Shown here piece after piece: positions 34,581 to 45,332 of a stretch of DNA of 64,000 nt. This stretch comes from Tenrec ecaudatus (Eukaryota > Chordata > Mammalia > Afrosoricida > Tenrecidae). Where the stretch lies: positions 46,470,001 to 46,534,000 of the forward strand of contig NC_134539.1 of NCBI RefSeq assembly GCF_050624435.1, in the 5' to 3' direction. A model generated the notes under the pieces. It had not been told where the DNA came from, ran no database searches, and saw nothing but the letters and a program-made list of their open reading frames with translations. Each line of letters begins with the position of its first letter. Position 1 is the first letter of the stretch. The translations under genes were made by a program, and so were the position numbers.

Positions 34581-34979
34581 CTGAGACAAACCAAAATGCA
34601 CGCAGCAGATTGTCAGCACAGAGGAAACAGACAAACAGACATGCACACTCACGTCCCCTAACCATCATAACTGCAAATCCCACATGAACCTGAAAATACA
34701 CGCCAGCGTGTCTCTTCCTCCTTACGTCTGCCCTGGTGCTCTACGACTTGTGAAAGACAAGCTGAAAAAGCGCTTTCTCCAGGGACACTTAGTCTCATTC
34801 TGTGGAGAAGCAGGAAGGACACGTTTCATGGAACCTGTTACTGTACAAGACAGGGCGCCAAGATGAAGAGGCTTTCCCAGAGCCACGCAGCGAAGGAAGT
34901 AGCAGACCCTAGACTCATCAAGCTTCACATTTCCTAGACCCTAGTCCAGTGTTTTTTGTTCAACATCCCTGCTACCTCT

Positions 34980-35172
34980 TATGGAGTCCCTGGGAGGACA
35001 AACCGATAACACACTCCGCTGCTAATCAAAAGGCCGTAGGTGCGAGTCCACCAAGAAACACCTCGGAAGAAAGTCCTGGTGGTCTGCTTCCGGAAATCCA
35101 GCCCTGACAGCCCTCTGGTTTTCAGTCACACACGTGGAGTCACTGTGAAACTGCCTGCCTGTCGGCTGTAAA
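34980..35172 (+). mobile_element. AfroSINE
   Basis: GGAGTCCCTGGGAGGACAAAC, CCGCTGCTAATCAAAAGGCC, GGTGGTCTGCTTCCGG. Confidence 0.75.
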
Positions 35173-35489
35173 GATTAACTCCTGTGATTGTTGAGCCAAG
35201 GGAACGAGCAGAAAATACTCATTGGCATTTGTAGATCTTCCTTAGAACTGTTCTTCCTAATGGTGAGAAATTTATACAGGTTTTGATTCATGGTAGAGTA
35301 TTTCATATGTTGATCATTTAGTGACATTTTTTTGCCATTATTGCCATGTCTCATATCTCAAACTCAATAAATACTGAACATGCATGCGAATTTATTAATA
35401 TGAATTACCCCAGCTCTATTATTTTAACCGTGTAATAGCACAAGTAAGCAAAAACAACTTGATAATTATTATATTTACTACAATGACTA

Positions 35490-35678
35490 ACAGGAGCCCT
35501 GGTGGCAAGACCGTTACATATTGGGCTGCTAACTGCAAAGTCAGCAGTTTGAAACCACCAGCAGCTCCTTGGGAGGAAGAGATTCGGTCTCGGAAACCCA
35601 GAGGGCAGGTCTACCCTGTCCCAGAAGGTTTCCTCTGAGTAGGCATCGACTCGAAGCAATGAGTTTGATTTGGGGATA
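35490..35678 (+). mobile_element. AfroSINE
   Basis: GGAGCCCTGGTGGCAAGACC, GGGCTGCTAACTGCAAAG, GTTTGAAACCACC, CATCGACTCGAAGC. Confidence 0.9.
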
Positions 35679-35832
35679 ATAATTGTATAAAGACTAAAAT
35701 GATATAATGATTAAAATAAAAATACACTTAATCACCAAGCCTGAAATCATCCTCGGTGGTCTACGTACCACATATAGGAAAACAAGGTCTTCCTCGTGCC
35801 TGCAGTGGTAACTGCCGATCCCAGGGCTAATA

Positions 35833-35950
35833 TAAACCCACTGCCACGGAGCCAATTCTGATTCAGAGCCACTCTGTGGGGCAGAGCAGTTGGTGGGTTT
35901 GAACTGCTGACCTACGGCTAGCAGTCCAACGCTTATCCAGTGCTAATAGG
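35833..35950 (-). mobile_element. AfroSINE, internally deleted
   Basis: AAACCCACTGCCACGGAGCC joins directly to GGGTTTGAACTGCTGACC; the middle part is missing. Confidence 0.75.
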
Positions 35951-36484
35951 GTGCTTCCAAAATAACAGGTGCAAAATAAACAGCGTCCACAGAAGATGAT
36001 GATGCTATACGGTTATTGTTAGAAGAGAGATATTTTAATAGAAAAGACATAAGGGCCTGACATTGCTCAAAGCCAACGGAATGGCATCAAGATGACAGCT
36101 TAGCCGTCGTGACCCAGGGCAAGAATGGAATGTTCTGAAGGCCACAAGTTCTGCCAGTTCCAAACTTAATCTCACTAATTCAAAAGGCAATTGGCAAGTT
36201 TGTATCGCGTAATAATGAAAAGAAAACATGAGTACGCATTGTCCTCCTGGGCCCAAGTGGAGAAGTATTTGGCGGGGCAGGCAGAACTCCGCAATTTCAT
36301 GGCTTCACAAGATCAGCAGAGGCAGAGGTCTGTATTTGAATCTCAGCTCATTTCTCACCAGCTTCATGAAAAACAAGCAACAAAAACCGATGGTGAAAAG
36401 TCAAATCAAGCCAATCGCTAACATTGTCTGAACTCCAGGCACTGACGGAGAATTTCAACTATATGTCCCAACAAATCCTTCCTG

Positions 36485-36640
36485 AGTTATCCATTTGGAG
36501 GTGGGGTATAGTATATGCCCCCTTTAGAGATGAGTAAAACAAAGCAGAGAGACGCTCTGTCACTTGGCCAGGACTTTGTGGGAGCAAAGCCCGAGTGCTG
36601 CCCCACTCAGCCATACTGCCACCACTTTGCCTCTCAGAGC
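36485..36640 (+). repeat. MIR fragment
   Basis: TTTAGAGATGAGTAAAAC, GTCACTTGGCCAGGAC and CCGAGTGCTGCC follow MIR order. Confidence 0.5.
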
Positions 36641-36734
36641 CTCGGCCTCCCGCTTCAGCAAGATTGTTAACGTGGTGAGAGAAAGAAACCGCAAGAAGGA
36701 AAGCGCATCTGAGATGCGGGCACTGATGATCCCA

Positions 36735-36892
36735 GCAGAGACGATGGTTAAGTGTGGGGCTGCTAATGAGGAAGACCTGCTGGTCTGCTCCCATGAAGAC
36801 CACAGCCTAGAAACCCCGAGGGGGCAGCTCTGCCCTGTCCTGTGGAGTCACCGGGGCTCTGAAATCAACTCCACAGCACCCACCAATCGCGA
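36735..36892 (+). mobile_element. AfroSINE
   Basis: ATGGTTAAGTGTGGGGCTGC, CCTGCTGGTCTGCTCCC, GGGGCAGCTCTGCCCTGTCC. Confidence 0.75.
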
Positions 36893-37856
36893 CAATCCCG
36901 AGCCACCAAGGGAAAGGATATAAAGGAAACAGACTAACGGGACGCAATGCATTGCGCTGTGGAGCCTAGCATTCTCCTTTAGGCAAATAAAGAACTTATT
37001 TATTCTGCAAGAGGAGCTTGAGCAGACTGCATCTCGTGTTTGGAAATCCGGTTGCATTTACACAATTAATCTTTGAAAGGGGCCTTTCATTGGTGTCTGA
37101 AGAGTTAACTTTTTAATTAGATTGGCCTTTTTAGAATAATATGTTGGAATATAGGCATGAAATTGGTTCTCAAGCCCCTTTGAGGTTGCTGACAATTGCT
37201 TAAGGGGATATAGTTATCCTGACAGCAGGGACTGGAGGCCTATTTTTTAAAGAATCGAATGCTGCTAAAATAAGAAAAGAATGCAAATTCAGCATTGATT
37301 TTTCTCCCCCTTGGATTTGGTCATTCGAGCTGGTTTTTGGAGAAAATAAAAATCGCGATTGGCTGGCTCCTGTGATAGCCGGACAAAGCTGGCCGGGGAG
37401 AGGAGGGACACTCAGCCTGGGAAGCGCTCTCTCAGGCAAAGAGCAGTCTACATTTGGGGAAATGTGTGCATCCTATTGTGAATTTCTTTGTATGAAAGCC
37501 GTCTCTCTGGGGATGAAGGTCTGAAGGACAAACTCACAGTCCCGCCTGCAAGGTGGCTCTGAGGATGGCGGTCTCTCGCCTTTTAGGACCGAGTGTCATG
37601 CTTTACATATAATCTATTGGAATGCCAAGAGATATTTTATTGTTTACTATGAATATATGGATTTCAAACTGTACAAATGATGGAACATTGGACTTTTATG
37701 TTCTTACAGCAGGAAATAGTTCCTCCACTTGTGAATGGCACTTGGAAACCAAGAGATAATCAGATGCAGAGTTAAATTGTTTAGACATAGTGTTTACACA
37801 TTTGGAACCTGATGAGATTTAAAATTTCCTGTGATACCAAGCAATGAAAATGCCTC

Positions 37857-38065
37857 CAAAGCCCCAAACTCACTGCTGTTGAGTTGAATCCGATTCATAG
37901 TGACCCTGAAAGACACAGTAGAACTGCCCTTGTGGGTTTCCAGAACGGTCACCCTTATGCGAGTGAAGAGCCTCACCTTTCGCCTATGGGACAGCTGGCA
38001 GATTCGAACCGCTGAACTTGTAGTTAGCAGCGCAGTGCCTAACCCATTACCTCAACAGGGCTCTT
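37857..38065 (-). mobile_element. AfroSINE, full length
   Basis: CACTGCTGTTGAGTTGAATC, GATTCATAGTGACCCTG, GCAGATTCGAACCGCTGAAC, ACCTCAACAGGGCTC. Confidence 0.9.
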
Positions 38066-38469
38066 ATGAGAATGACTGCTCACCATTAAATAAATTAGTT
38101 AAAATGTATCCAGACCCTGGGCAGATCAGAGCATTCCAGAGTTTGGGGGCTAGGGGGTAAATAATCTTAAAAGGTCTCCAAACAAGCAGCCTCCCTGTTG
38201 TGGTATCATGACGAGTCTGTTGCAAGGAACTTTTGATTAATGGCAAAGACTTGTCATTTGAAATAATATCTTTTTCTTATGCGTTACGACAAAGTCAAAG
38301 TTACCTGTATAATCACATCGTTCTAGCGAATTGTTTTACGGATGCATTTCTTTGTGTGAAAAAAGATAGGCGGGGAGTTACAGTTTGAGCTTCAAGAAAA
38401 CGCTCAAGAACCAGCGATGTCTTGACCCAGAGCAAGAAATGATTGTCAGTGTCCTACCAACAGCCTACC

Positions 38470-38650
38470 AATAACTGCCACCACGCACTGCCATCAAGCT
38501 GATTCCAGCTCATCACAACCCTGGGTAGGGTTTCCGACACTGGAAGCAGAAAGTCTCATCTTTGTCCACAGGTGAGGCTGGTGAGCTCGAACCACCGAAC
38601 TTGTTGCCAGCAACCCACTGTGCAGTCCACTTCACCACGAGGACTCCTCA
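38470..38650 (-). mobile_element. AfroSINE
   Basis: CACTGCCATCAAGCTGATTC, GTGAGCTCGAACCACCGAAC, TTCACCACGAGGACTCC. Confidence 0.85.
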
Positions 38651-40034
38651 CCCATAGTGCCCGTTACCACAAGTTACTAGAGAGCTTGTGAGTTCTTCTC
38701 TACTGCACGGGGTGCTGTATTCCCTGGTAAAGTGTTGTTGGATTTTGCCAAACTCCGAATAAGCCTCCAGTAAAACCAGTTATCATATGTACTGGGGACT
38801 CAACTGAAGAAGAGTACCAAGAAGCTCGGAGAAAGGAGACGGATCCAAGCCCACCCCTTTGGTGAATGCCCAGCAGCAAGCACAGGCTTGCTTAAGAGAG
38901 ATTTGTGGATGAATGGTAAGTCCACCCTGAGCGAGGGATTCTTTCTAGCTCTGGGAACAGAGAGGAATAGGGTCTTGAAGATGAAGCCTGAGCTGGGCCC
39001 TACTAGTAACCAAAGGGACTCCTGAGTCTAAAGGCGGTGAGGGAGGGAGGAAGGAAAGGTAGGGAGAGAGTGGAAGTCTTCTAAGAAGTTCCAGAAGTCT
39101 TCGTAGGTCGACAGGGTACAGGAGTGGCCCAGAAGATGCAGCCTCCCTTGCCGACCAGCACAGGGAACTTCTTCCAAAGCCTTCTGATTCCTTCTTCAAC
39201 CCTCCCCGTCCCCTCCCCACTCCCCACAACTCACAGCCGCTGATTCTGACCCATAGTGACCCTAGAGGGCAGGGTAGAAGTGCACCTATGTGCTCCCTCT
39301 TGGACAGCACCAAGCGAAATGTCGGAGTGGAAGGTATAAACTGTAAATAAAGAAGACGGTTCACTTATAAAATTTAGAAACATGCACAAGAGCCATTCGC
39401 CACTGGGGTGATTTTGCTTTCTAGGGAGCGTCAAGCAATATCTGGAGACGTTTTTTTTTTCGTTTTCACAATTGGATGGGGGGTGTACCCCCGAGATGCT
39501 GCTAACCATACTACAATGCATAACAGCCCCCACGACAAAGAAGTCTGAGGCCCAAGAGATGTTGGCAAGCGAAGGTACCAGACCAGGAGTCGGGCACTCA
39601 AGGACTCAGCCTCAGTGGTGTAACATGGACATGCTATCAGTGGCTTGGATAAGCTGCCCTTTGAGATGCAAGACCAGGCCTCTGTCCTGTCTCTCCCTCC
39701 CTCCCTCCCCGCTTCCTTCCATCATCAAACCATGACTGAGCATCTGCCGTGTGCCAGGTGCCATCACAAGGAGACACAGGGCTCAGAGGAAGGAAGGAAG
39801 TGTGGATGCTGCCCTCAGGGAACTTAGCCACAAAGAGAACCCATCTGCTAGTCTCAACATGGAAGGAAGGCAAGAAGTCGTCAGTAATCCGTCCCCCAAA
39901 AGCGCAAGCACCGGTTTTATTTCTAAAAGATCCTCTGAGCAGCCAAGTCAGGAAATGTTGGATAGAAGCCCTTCACACGGTCCAGAGATTATCACTCAAT
40001 GTGGACATGAGCCCCCGGCCCCTGCTCCGGGCAC
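38651..40034. other. Intronic sequence without gene
   Basis: A short minus AfroSINE fragment (GATTCTGACCCATAGTGACC) is at 39225-39290. The open minus frame at 38945-39364 has no splice support. Confidence 0.4.
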
Positions 40035-40153
40035 CTTGTTTATGTTGATGTGCAGAGCAGGCCAGGGTCCAACAGCCTTCACCGTGTCCAGTTCCAGCTT
40101 CTTTAGATGGGCAGTCGGTTCACTGAACAGGGCAGGCGCTCCTGGACTCAGCT
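40035..40153 (-). CDS. Internal coding exon
   Basis: The 119-nt exon follows a pyrimidine-rich tract ending in CTACATTTTTAG and ends AACAAG|GTGCCC. It begins with the last two bases of the Lys codon opened by the exon at 42217, then encodes 39 residues beginning LSPGAPALFSEPTAHLKKLE and ending PALHININK, finishing on a codon boundary. The region just upstream of the acceptor is C-rich on the transcribed sense (G-rich on the plus strand). Function unknown; the segment is moderately hydrophilic without an obvious motif. Confidence 0.7.
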
Positions 40154-40414
40154 CTAAAAATGTAGCGGGAGGGTGGGGGGGTGGGCGGGGAGAGGGATGA
40201 CAGGAAAGGGCAGTTAGTGGGTGATAGTTAACTTCCACAGCCTCACCCCCAACGCCCTTTCTACAGGCGTCTCTGCCACAGTTGGAACCCCCTGAAGGTG
40301 TAGCTGATGGGTGTGAGAACACGGCAAGCCAAGGTTTCAGGGCCCATCTCTGTTCTCCCCATCCCCAGTTGCCCACCCCCACCCCCTCTCCCACACCTGC
40401 GCAAGCCCTTCCTG

Positions 40415-40510
40415 ATCCCGAAGGCTGTGTGGCCCTGGGCAAGTCGCTTATCTCCCGCTGAGCCTCAGAGCCCTGAGAATCGGGAAGGAATGTAGTCCCT
40501 TTGCGAGTTT
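40415..40510 (-). repeat. MIR fragment
   Basis: GTGGCCCTGGGCAAGTCGCT then TGAGCCTCAGAG in reverse MIR order. Confidence 0.55.
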
Positions 40511-42216
40511 TCCTGATATCCTTCCTGTGCAATGCGTCATGAATGGAGAACACTACACAGTAGGAAGGATTAGTCTTGGGGCGAACATGCACGGATTCGG
40601 ATTTCTGCACGGCCTCCCACCCACCCACTAGCGGGGATTCTTCACTCACGCACGCATGCATTATATCATTCGCTGCGTGCTAAATACTTGTGCCAACTAT
40701 TGTGAGCAACTGGGATGTGGGGAACTGGAATAAAGAGGTGGCTGAGACGGGCGTCTAGGCGCGGGGGAGACGGATCCAAGCACAGCTATTCCAAAGGAAC
40801 GGAAGAAGTGCTCCTGAATGGCTACGTGTGAGGGTGTGGCCTTGTAAAAGCTCTTATGAAAGCTGCCATCAGCCAGCCTTTATTGCTGACAATAAATAGA
40901 ATACTTTATCTTTCTTAAAAAAGAGATAAGTTTAATTGTAGAGGAAGATGGAAGGGACGCTAAACTCTGAATTGGGGTGGGGGCGCCTTAAGGAAATTCC
41001 CTTGAAGGGATGCATAAGCATTTGCACGGACTCCTGAAGGACTCCTGAAGGACGAGCTGTGGAAGTTGACTAGGGTGGAGCCAGGCCTTGCAGGCCAGCT
41101 ACCAGCAGAGGTCAAGGGCAGAGCCGAAGGTGGCTCAGCATCTGGTGTGGGGAGGGTAGATCCAGATGTGATGAGGAAGGTTGGAGGCTGGAAGTCATGG
41201 CCAGCCTTGGCCCAGGGAAGGGCCATCGAAAGGGTCTAAGACCGTAACACAAGCTGGTCTGAGGTGCTTTTAGAAGTGTCATGTGGGCCGTGTGGCTACA
41301 GCGTCCCCAGGAGTTTGAACATTCCCTCAGGTACGCCAGGATGAGGCACAGACCAGGGTGAGGGCAGGGCGGGCAGGGTAGAGAGTGAGGAAGGTTCCGA
41401 TCCTTGAACAGCGAGGGGGACCTGAGCGCCACTCCAACCCCCAGTCCAGCCAGCCAGCACCGTTCCCCAGAGGCCACAGCAGAGCATGCCCCCACCCCCC
41501 AAGGTCACAGACTCATGAAATGGCAGAGTCAGAGGGCTCCTTGGTTTCACCCCAACTGATAGATGGCAAACACCAAGGCCCGAGGAGAAGGCTGGGCTCC
41601 GCCTCCTGGGCCTGTGAGGGCGTTTCCAACCTCGTGTGACAAAGAACAAACCCTCCTCCCACCACCTCCGATTCCGCACAGGCCAAGGCTGTAAAATATA
41701 ATAAAGGTGCCCATCCAAAAAACATAACAGCTAGATGATATGCAAGCCCATCTCTCTGAGTAGCTTTAACAGATCGAAAACACACTGTCACAGAGTTAAG
41801 CTTGCTTTCTTAGTTGCTGTTGTTGTTCTCTCAGTGGGCTCTGTATCAGCAAACAGAAGTGGACGTGTCAGAAATGGGGGGGGGCATAGGTTTCTCTGTA
41901 ATTCCAGTCACCTCACATCCACCCCTCTTTTCCCGTCTGCTGGCCGGAGCCAGGAATGGGTGCTGCACAGAAAGAACTGCCGAGGAATGAGATGGAGGAA
42001 CCACCCCTGTGCAGTGACATCAGAGGGGACTGGAGAACCATCAGCTGCACTGCACTGCCCAAGGCTCGAGTGGGCTCTGGCCTAAGCGTGCTCATCCAGC
42101 ATAGCACGATGACCGCGGTGACATGGGCTTGTCTTCAGGATCTGGGGAAGCTACTCAGATTGGATTCCCCAGTATTACTCCCCCCCACCTGCCCCCGCCT
42201 CTCTCCCCCTACTCAC
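40511..42216. other. Intronic sequence without gene
   Basis: Overlapping open frames at 40960-41791 on the minus strand carry no matched splice sites in the gene's phase. G-run at 41877-41884. Confidence 0.4.
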
Positions 42217-42425
42217 TCGTAAGGGACTTATTGCTGGAGCCCGGGGACCTCGAAGGGCCCTCTTTGTTCTCCAGCGTCAGGGTGAGGCCATAGCTTGCGT
42301 GGTGCTGGTGGTGGTGGTGGTGATGCCTTCCCGGCGCTTTGGTGGTGAATGGTGTGCCCCCGTTCTCCTCAATGCCAAAGGGCAGCCGGTCGGAGCTGCT
42401 GAGCACCGGGGAGGGGAGCGGGTAG
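42217..42425 (-). CDS. Internal coding exon with polyhistidine tract
   Basis: The 209-nt exon lies between the acceptor CCCCACACAG and the donor ACGA|GTGAGT. It encodes 69 whole codons, starting YPLPSPVLSSSDRLPFG and including a tract of six His, one Gln and two more His, then ASYGLTLTLENKEG and a Ser/Pro-rich end. The His tract is written by a CAC repeat interrupted by one CAG, so its length probably varies between individuals and species. The exon starts with the last base of a split Ser codon and ends with the first base of a split Lys codon; both agree with the neighbours. No known domain recognised. Confidence 0.75.
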
Positions 42426-42708
42426 CTGTGTGGGGTACAAAGTCAGGTTAGGAAAGCCAATGCTCTTGGTAGCTCTGGGCACCGATGGGGACGGGCAGAG
42501 GGTCTCAGAAGCGCTTCCTTTTAAATTCCAGTTTGTGTGCACTCGCCGGCAGCTTTCCAGGACAGGAACTTAGATCCACGGATTTGAAATCCGTTTTAAA
42601 ACAAACACCTGTCGCTTTCGAACGGAGTGCACTCTCTCCTGACCAGGACATATGGAGCGAGCACCGAAGGCACGGATTTCAGATACAGTACGATGCATCC
42701 ACCCTTAC

Positions 42709-42739
42709 CTATTGAGCTGTGGGACTGATTGATGCCAAG
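42709..42739 (-). CDS. Microexon (31 nt)
   Basis: On the minus strand the segment follows a good acceptor (GCTCCTTTTAG) and ends in AATAG followed by GTAAGGG, a strong donor. Read in the phase required by the next exon it encodes WHQSVPQLN plus a split Ser codon (AG+C) completed by the exon at 42425. The first two bases (CT) complete a codon begun in an upstream exon, so that exon must end after one base of a codon. It is too short for any ORF search and was found only by its splice sites and phase. The upstream exon was not located. Confidence 0.6.
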
Positions 42740-43549
42740 CTAAAAGGAGCAAAGCCAACTAACGGTTGGCATTAAAAAATGGGTAGTCACTGTAGGCAGA
42801 TATGAACCAGCCAAGGAAGACCTTCTTGTGCACCAACTAGTTGCTTGTCACGTGTGAATCATTCTTTTAAACGTTTAGGGTAACAAACGCTGTGTTTTTA
42901 GAACTGAACCCAGTCTTTAGAGCTGGGGGTGGGGGGAGAAGCCAGTGTCTATAAATTCTTTATCCTGTGCATGCTCTTAAAAGTATTCTCAAATACATAA
43001 AAGAAACGTATTTCCTCACTGGGAGGAAGAAATGAAAAGCAATCATAAAAATGACAGGTTAACCATCTTCCGGGAAAGTAAGGATACAAACAAGACGTCT
43101 CAAAGACACTTTGTCTTCATCGCCATCTCCTGCCACATGCAAAGCGGGCCTATTCCCACCACCGTCTTTTCATGGCAATCGCTCCTCTCCGTCCCATCTG
43201 CACACAGATGGCCATCGGCCGCCCTGCAGCTTCCAGTCCTCCAGCCCATCCTCTGGGGCGTCCTCAGAGCAGCGTGCTGGAGTCGCTCTAGAGCTCAGCC
43301 CTCCTCCCTCCAGCACCGTGGCCCCCTCTCCATGGTGAGTGGCCAGTCCTCATTCCCTTTGGGAATCTGATGAGAACTGAGAAGCCCCCAAGATCGAAGA
43401 TTCCTCAACACTTCCAAGCCTCAGCTGTCCCTCGGGAGAGGGCACCTCCGGGGGGAACCATGAGGTTGTCTGTTCCAGTAGAGACTGACAGTCTTCAAAA
43501 CCATCTGTAGTCAGAATGGACTCTCTGCCTGGGCTTTTGGATCAGCCCT

Positions 43550-43760
43550 CCTCAGGACCCAGGTGAAGAAGCCTGGCTTTCAGGATAAAATCCAAAATCC
43601 TCTTTGAGGCATTGGCGGCTCTCCATGTTATTGTCCTGTCGTCTTTTTAACCTCACCTCCTGCTCCATCCTTCTCTGCACCCCAACTCCTTCCACTCCAA
43701 GATCAGAGTGGACTGGTAAACCTTCCCACCCTGGTGGGCCCCTCACCTTCGGCCCCGGGA
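43550..43760 (+). repeat. L2 LINE 3' fragment
   Basis: CAGGATAAAATCCAAAATCC, GGCTCTCCATG and TTAACCTCACCTCCTGCTCC follow L2 order. The open plus frame over it is a repeat artefact. Confidence 0.65.
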
Positions 43761-43999
43761 ACTCTTCCTTCTACCTCCACTTAGCTGAAAGGCCCCTTCC
43801 TCTAAAAGCCCTTGCTCCTCACCCATATCGCTACGATCCAGTCCGTGGTCCTGCCCTCCAGGAGCTGAGCCCTGGTGCTGGAAAGACCCCGGACTCTGTG
43901 ATACAGTCAGTTATACCCCCTAGAACTGCTAAGGGAGAGGAAAAGCAGTGGATAACTAATTCTTCTGGAGGACGGTGTCTCAAGGGAAGGGGTGTTTGG

Positions 44000-44704
44000 G
44001 GGAGAGTGTAAAAGTTTGGTGGATATTCTTAAAACAGAGTATGTCTTTCTTCCAGAAGCTTCCTTCTTCCAGAAATCCCCATTCCCTCAGTGTATGTGGG
44101 GTGATGCCCTTCCCTTAGGAGGGGCTTGAGTCAGCCAATCAGGGTCCCCCTAGTAGATGTGTTTAGAGTGTGATCCAATTAGTATCTTCTCTACAGTTTG
44201 ACACAGGCAAACAGACAGAGCGGTCTCTCTTCCTCTTTGACAGTCAGCTGTAAGCAGTGTCCTAAGCGCTTTGGCCTTCACCCTGTCCTCTATAAAAATA
44301 AACAAATATACGACTTTATGACTGTGTTGGTATAAAGAGGAATAAATTAGTATTACATATTAAAACCATTTCTTTTAACTAACTAAAGGTTTTTTGTTTT
44401 GTTTTTCCTTCTGGTTTTAAGAGCTGTTCAAATATTTCCATGGGCCCTCGAAGGTATTGTAAGGCCAAGGCCCCGGGGCTGCTGTGCTTAAAGACCCATT
44501 TGTAAGGATGGCCCAAGTTGAAGCTGCTTGTGATCATCTCCCATACTCACAAGGAAGTCATCGCAGAGAATGACACTAACTCACAGCAAAGAGACAAGAT
44601 GAGCGAAGACTGAAGGTAGATGGGCAGGGGGATGAGGGACTGTCGGGTGGCATGAAATCCTAGTAGAATAACCTGAGCCCCTGACTCCAGCAATGCAGAA
44701 AGCT
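44000..44704. other. Stretch without gene
   Basis: Nothing recognised with confidence; 44100-44300 has an LTR-like feel (CAATCAGGGTC, a TATAAAAATAAAC run) but no ends or duplication. Confidence 0.3.
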
Positions 44705-44709
44705 GGTAG

Positions 44710-44910
44710 AGCCGGTTAAAAATCAGTTTCCCTCAAAGTGATTCCAACTCCTGATGACACCATGGTCTCAGAGTAGAACTGTGTCCCACAGGCTTATGGT
44801 GGCTGGGACCTTCCACAAGATCACCAGACCTTTCTTCCAAGGCACATCTGTGTAGATTCAATGGCCAACCTTTGGGTTAGTTGTCCAGCACTGAACTGTT
44901 TTCATCACCC
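44710..44910 (-). mobile_element. AfroSINE, diverged
   Basis: AAGTGATTCCAACTCCTGATG, AGAGTAGAACTGTGTCC, CCAACCTTTGGGTTAG in reverse order. Confidence 0.6.
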
Positions 44911-44957
44911 AGGGCCTCATGACCCTAGTAATGCTCCTGACCTCTTCAGTTATTAAA

Positions 44958-45155
44958 AAACCAACTTCATAATATTGACTCATCGCGACCCTACAGGACA
45001 AGGCAGAACTGGCCCTGTGAGTTTGTTCCTGAGACTGTAACTGTTTATGGGAGTAGAAAACCCCATCTTCTCCCAAGGAGCTGCTGATGGTTTTGAACAG
45101 CTGACCTTGCGGGTGGCAGTGAATCGGGTAACCTCTGGACCACCAGGGCTCCTTC
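44958..45155 (-). mobile_element. AfroSINE, full length
   Basis: TTGACTCATCGCGACCCTAC, GGTTTTGAACAGCTGACCTTG, GGACCACCAGGGCTCC. Confidence 0.9.
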
Positions 45156-45332
45156 AGTTATCAGGGTTAATACCTGTTTGATTTATTAGTCATTTGGTTT
45201 CTCCCCTTTGCAACCAATAGCTTCCAAGCAGAGGAGGTGTATATGTGTGTTGGTTTTTCCAGGTGGAAAAGGTAGGGAGAGATCTCTGCGACAGACCTAA
45301 GGAGTAGCACAGGCAAAGGAAGGGCAGTAAAA

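Larger units (their letters stand above)
465..42739 (-). other. 3' part of an unrecognised multi-exon protein-coding gene
   Basis: Eight minus-strand segments each show a pyrimidine tract plus AG at one edge and a GT donor at the other. Their reading phases fit one another in order: 42709-42739, 42217-42425, 40035-40153, 34455-34580, 32087-32154, 30816-30914, 21924-22137, 661-789. Joined, they give 995 nt, that is 330 complete codons plus a TAA stop. The encoded C-terminus is rich in Ser, Pro, Thr and Lys, has a His tract and a Thr tract, and shows no membrane segment or catalytic motif, as expected for a disordered scaffold or regulatory tail. I searched memory for the family and did not recognise it. 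The eight-way phase agreement is the main evidence that this is one real gene. Extra in-phase exons could be hidden in the 21-kb last intron. Confidence 0.75.

Noticed and set aside
34302-34652. 116-codon minus frame as a complete gene
   Set aside because: It is the exon 34455-34580 plus intron on both sides.
39996-40661. 221-codon minus frame as one gene
   Set aside because: Only 40035-40153 has splice edges and fitting phase; the flanks are intron.
43604-44011. 135-codon plus frame as a gene
   Set aside because: Its first part is an L2 LINE fragment.
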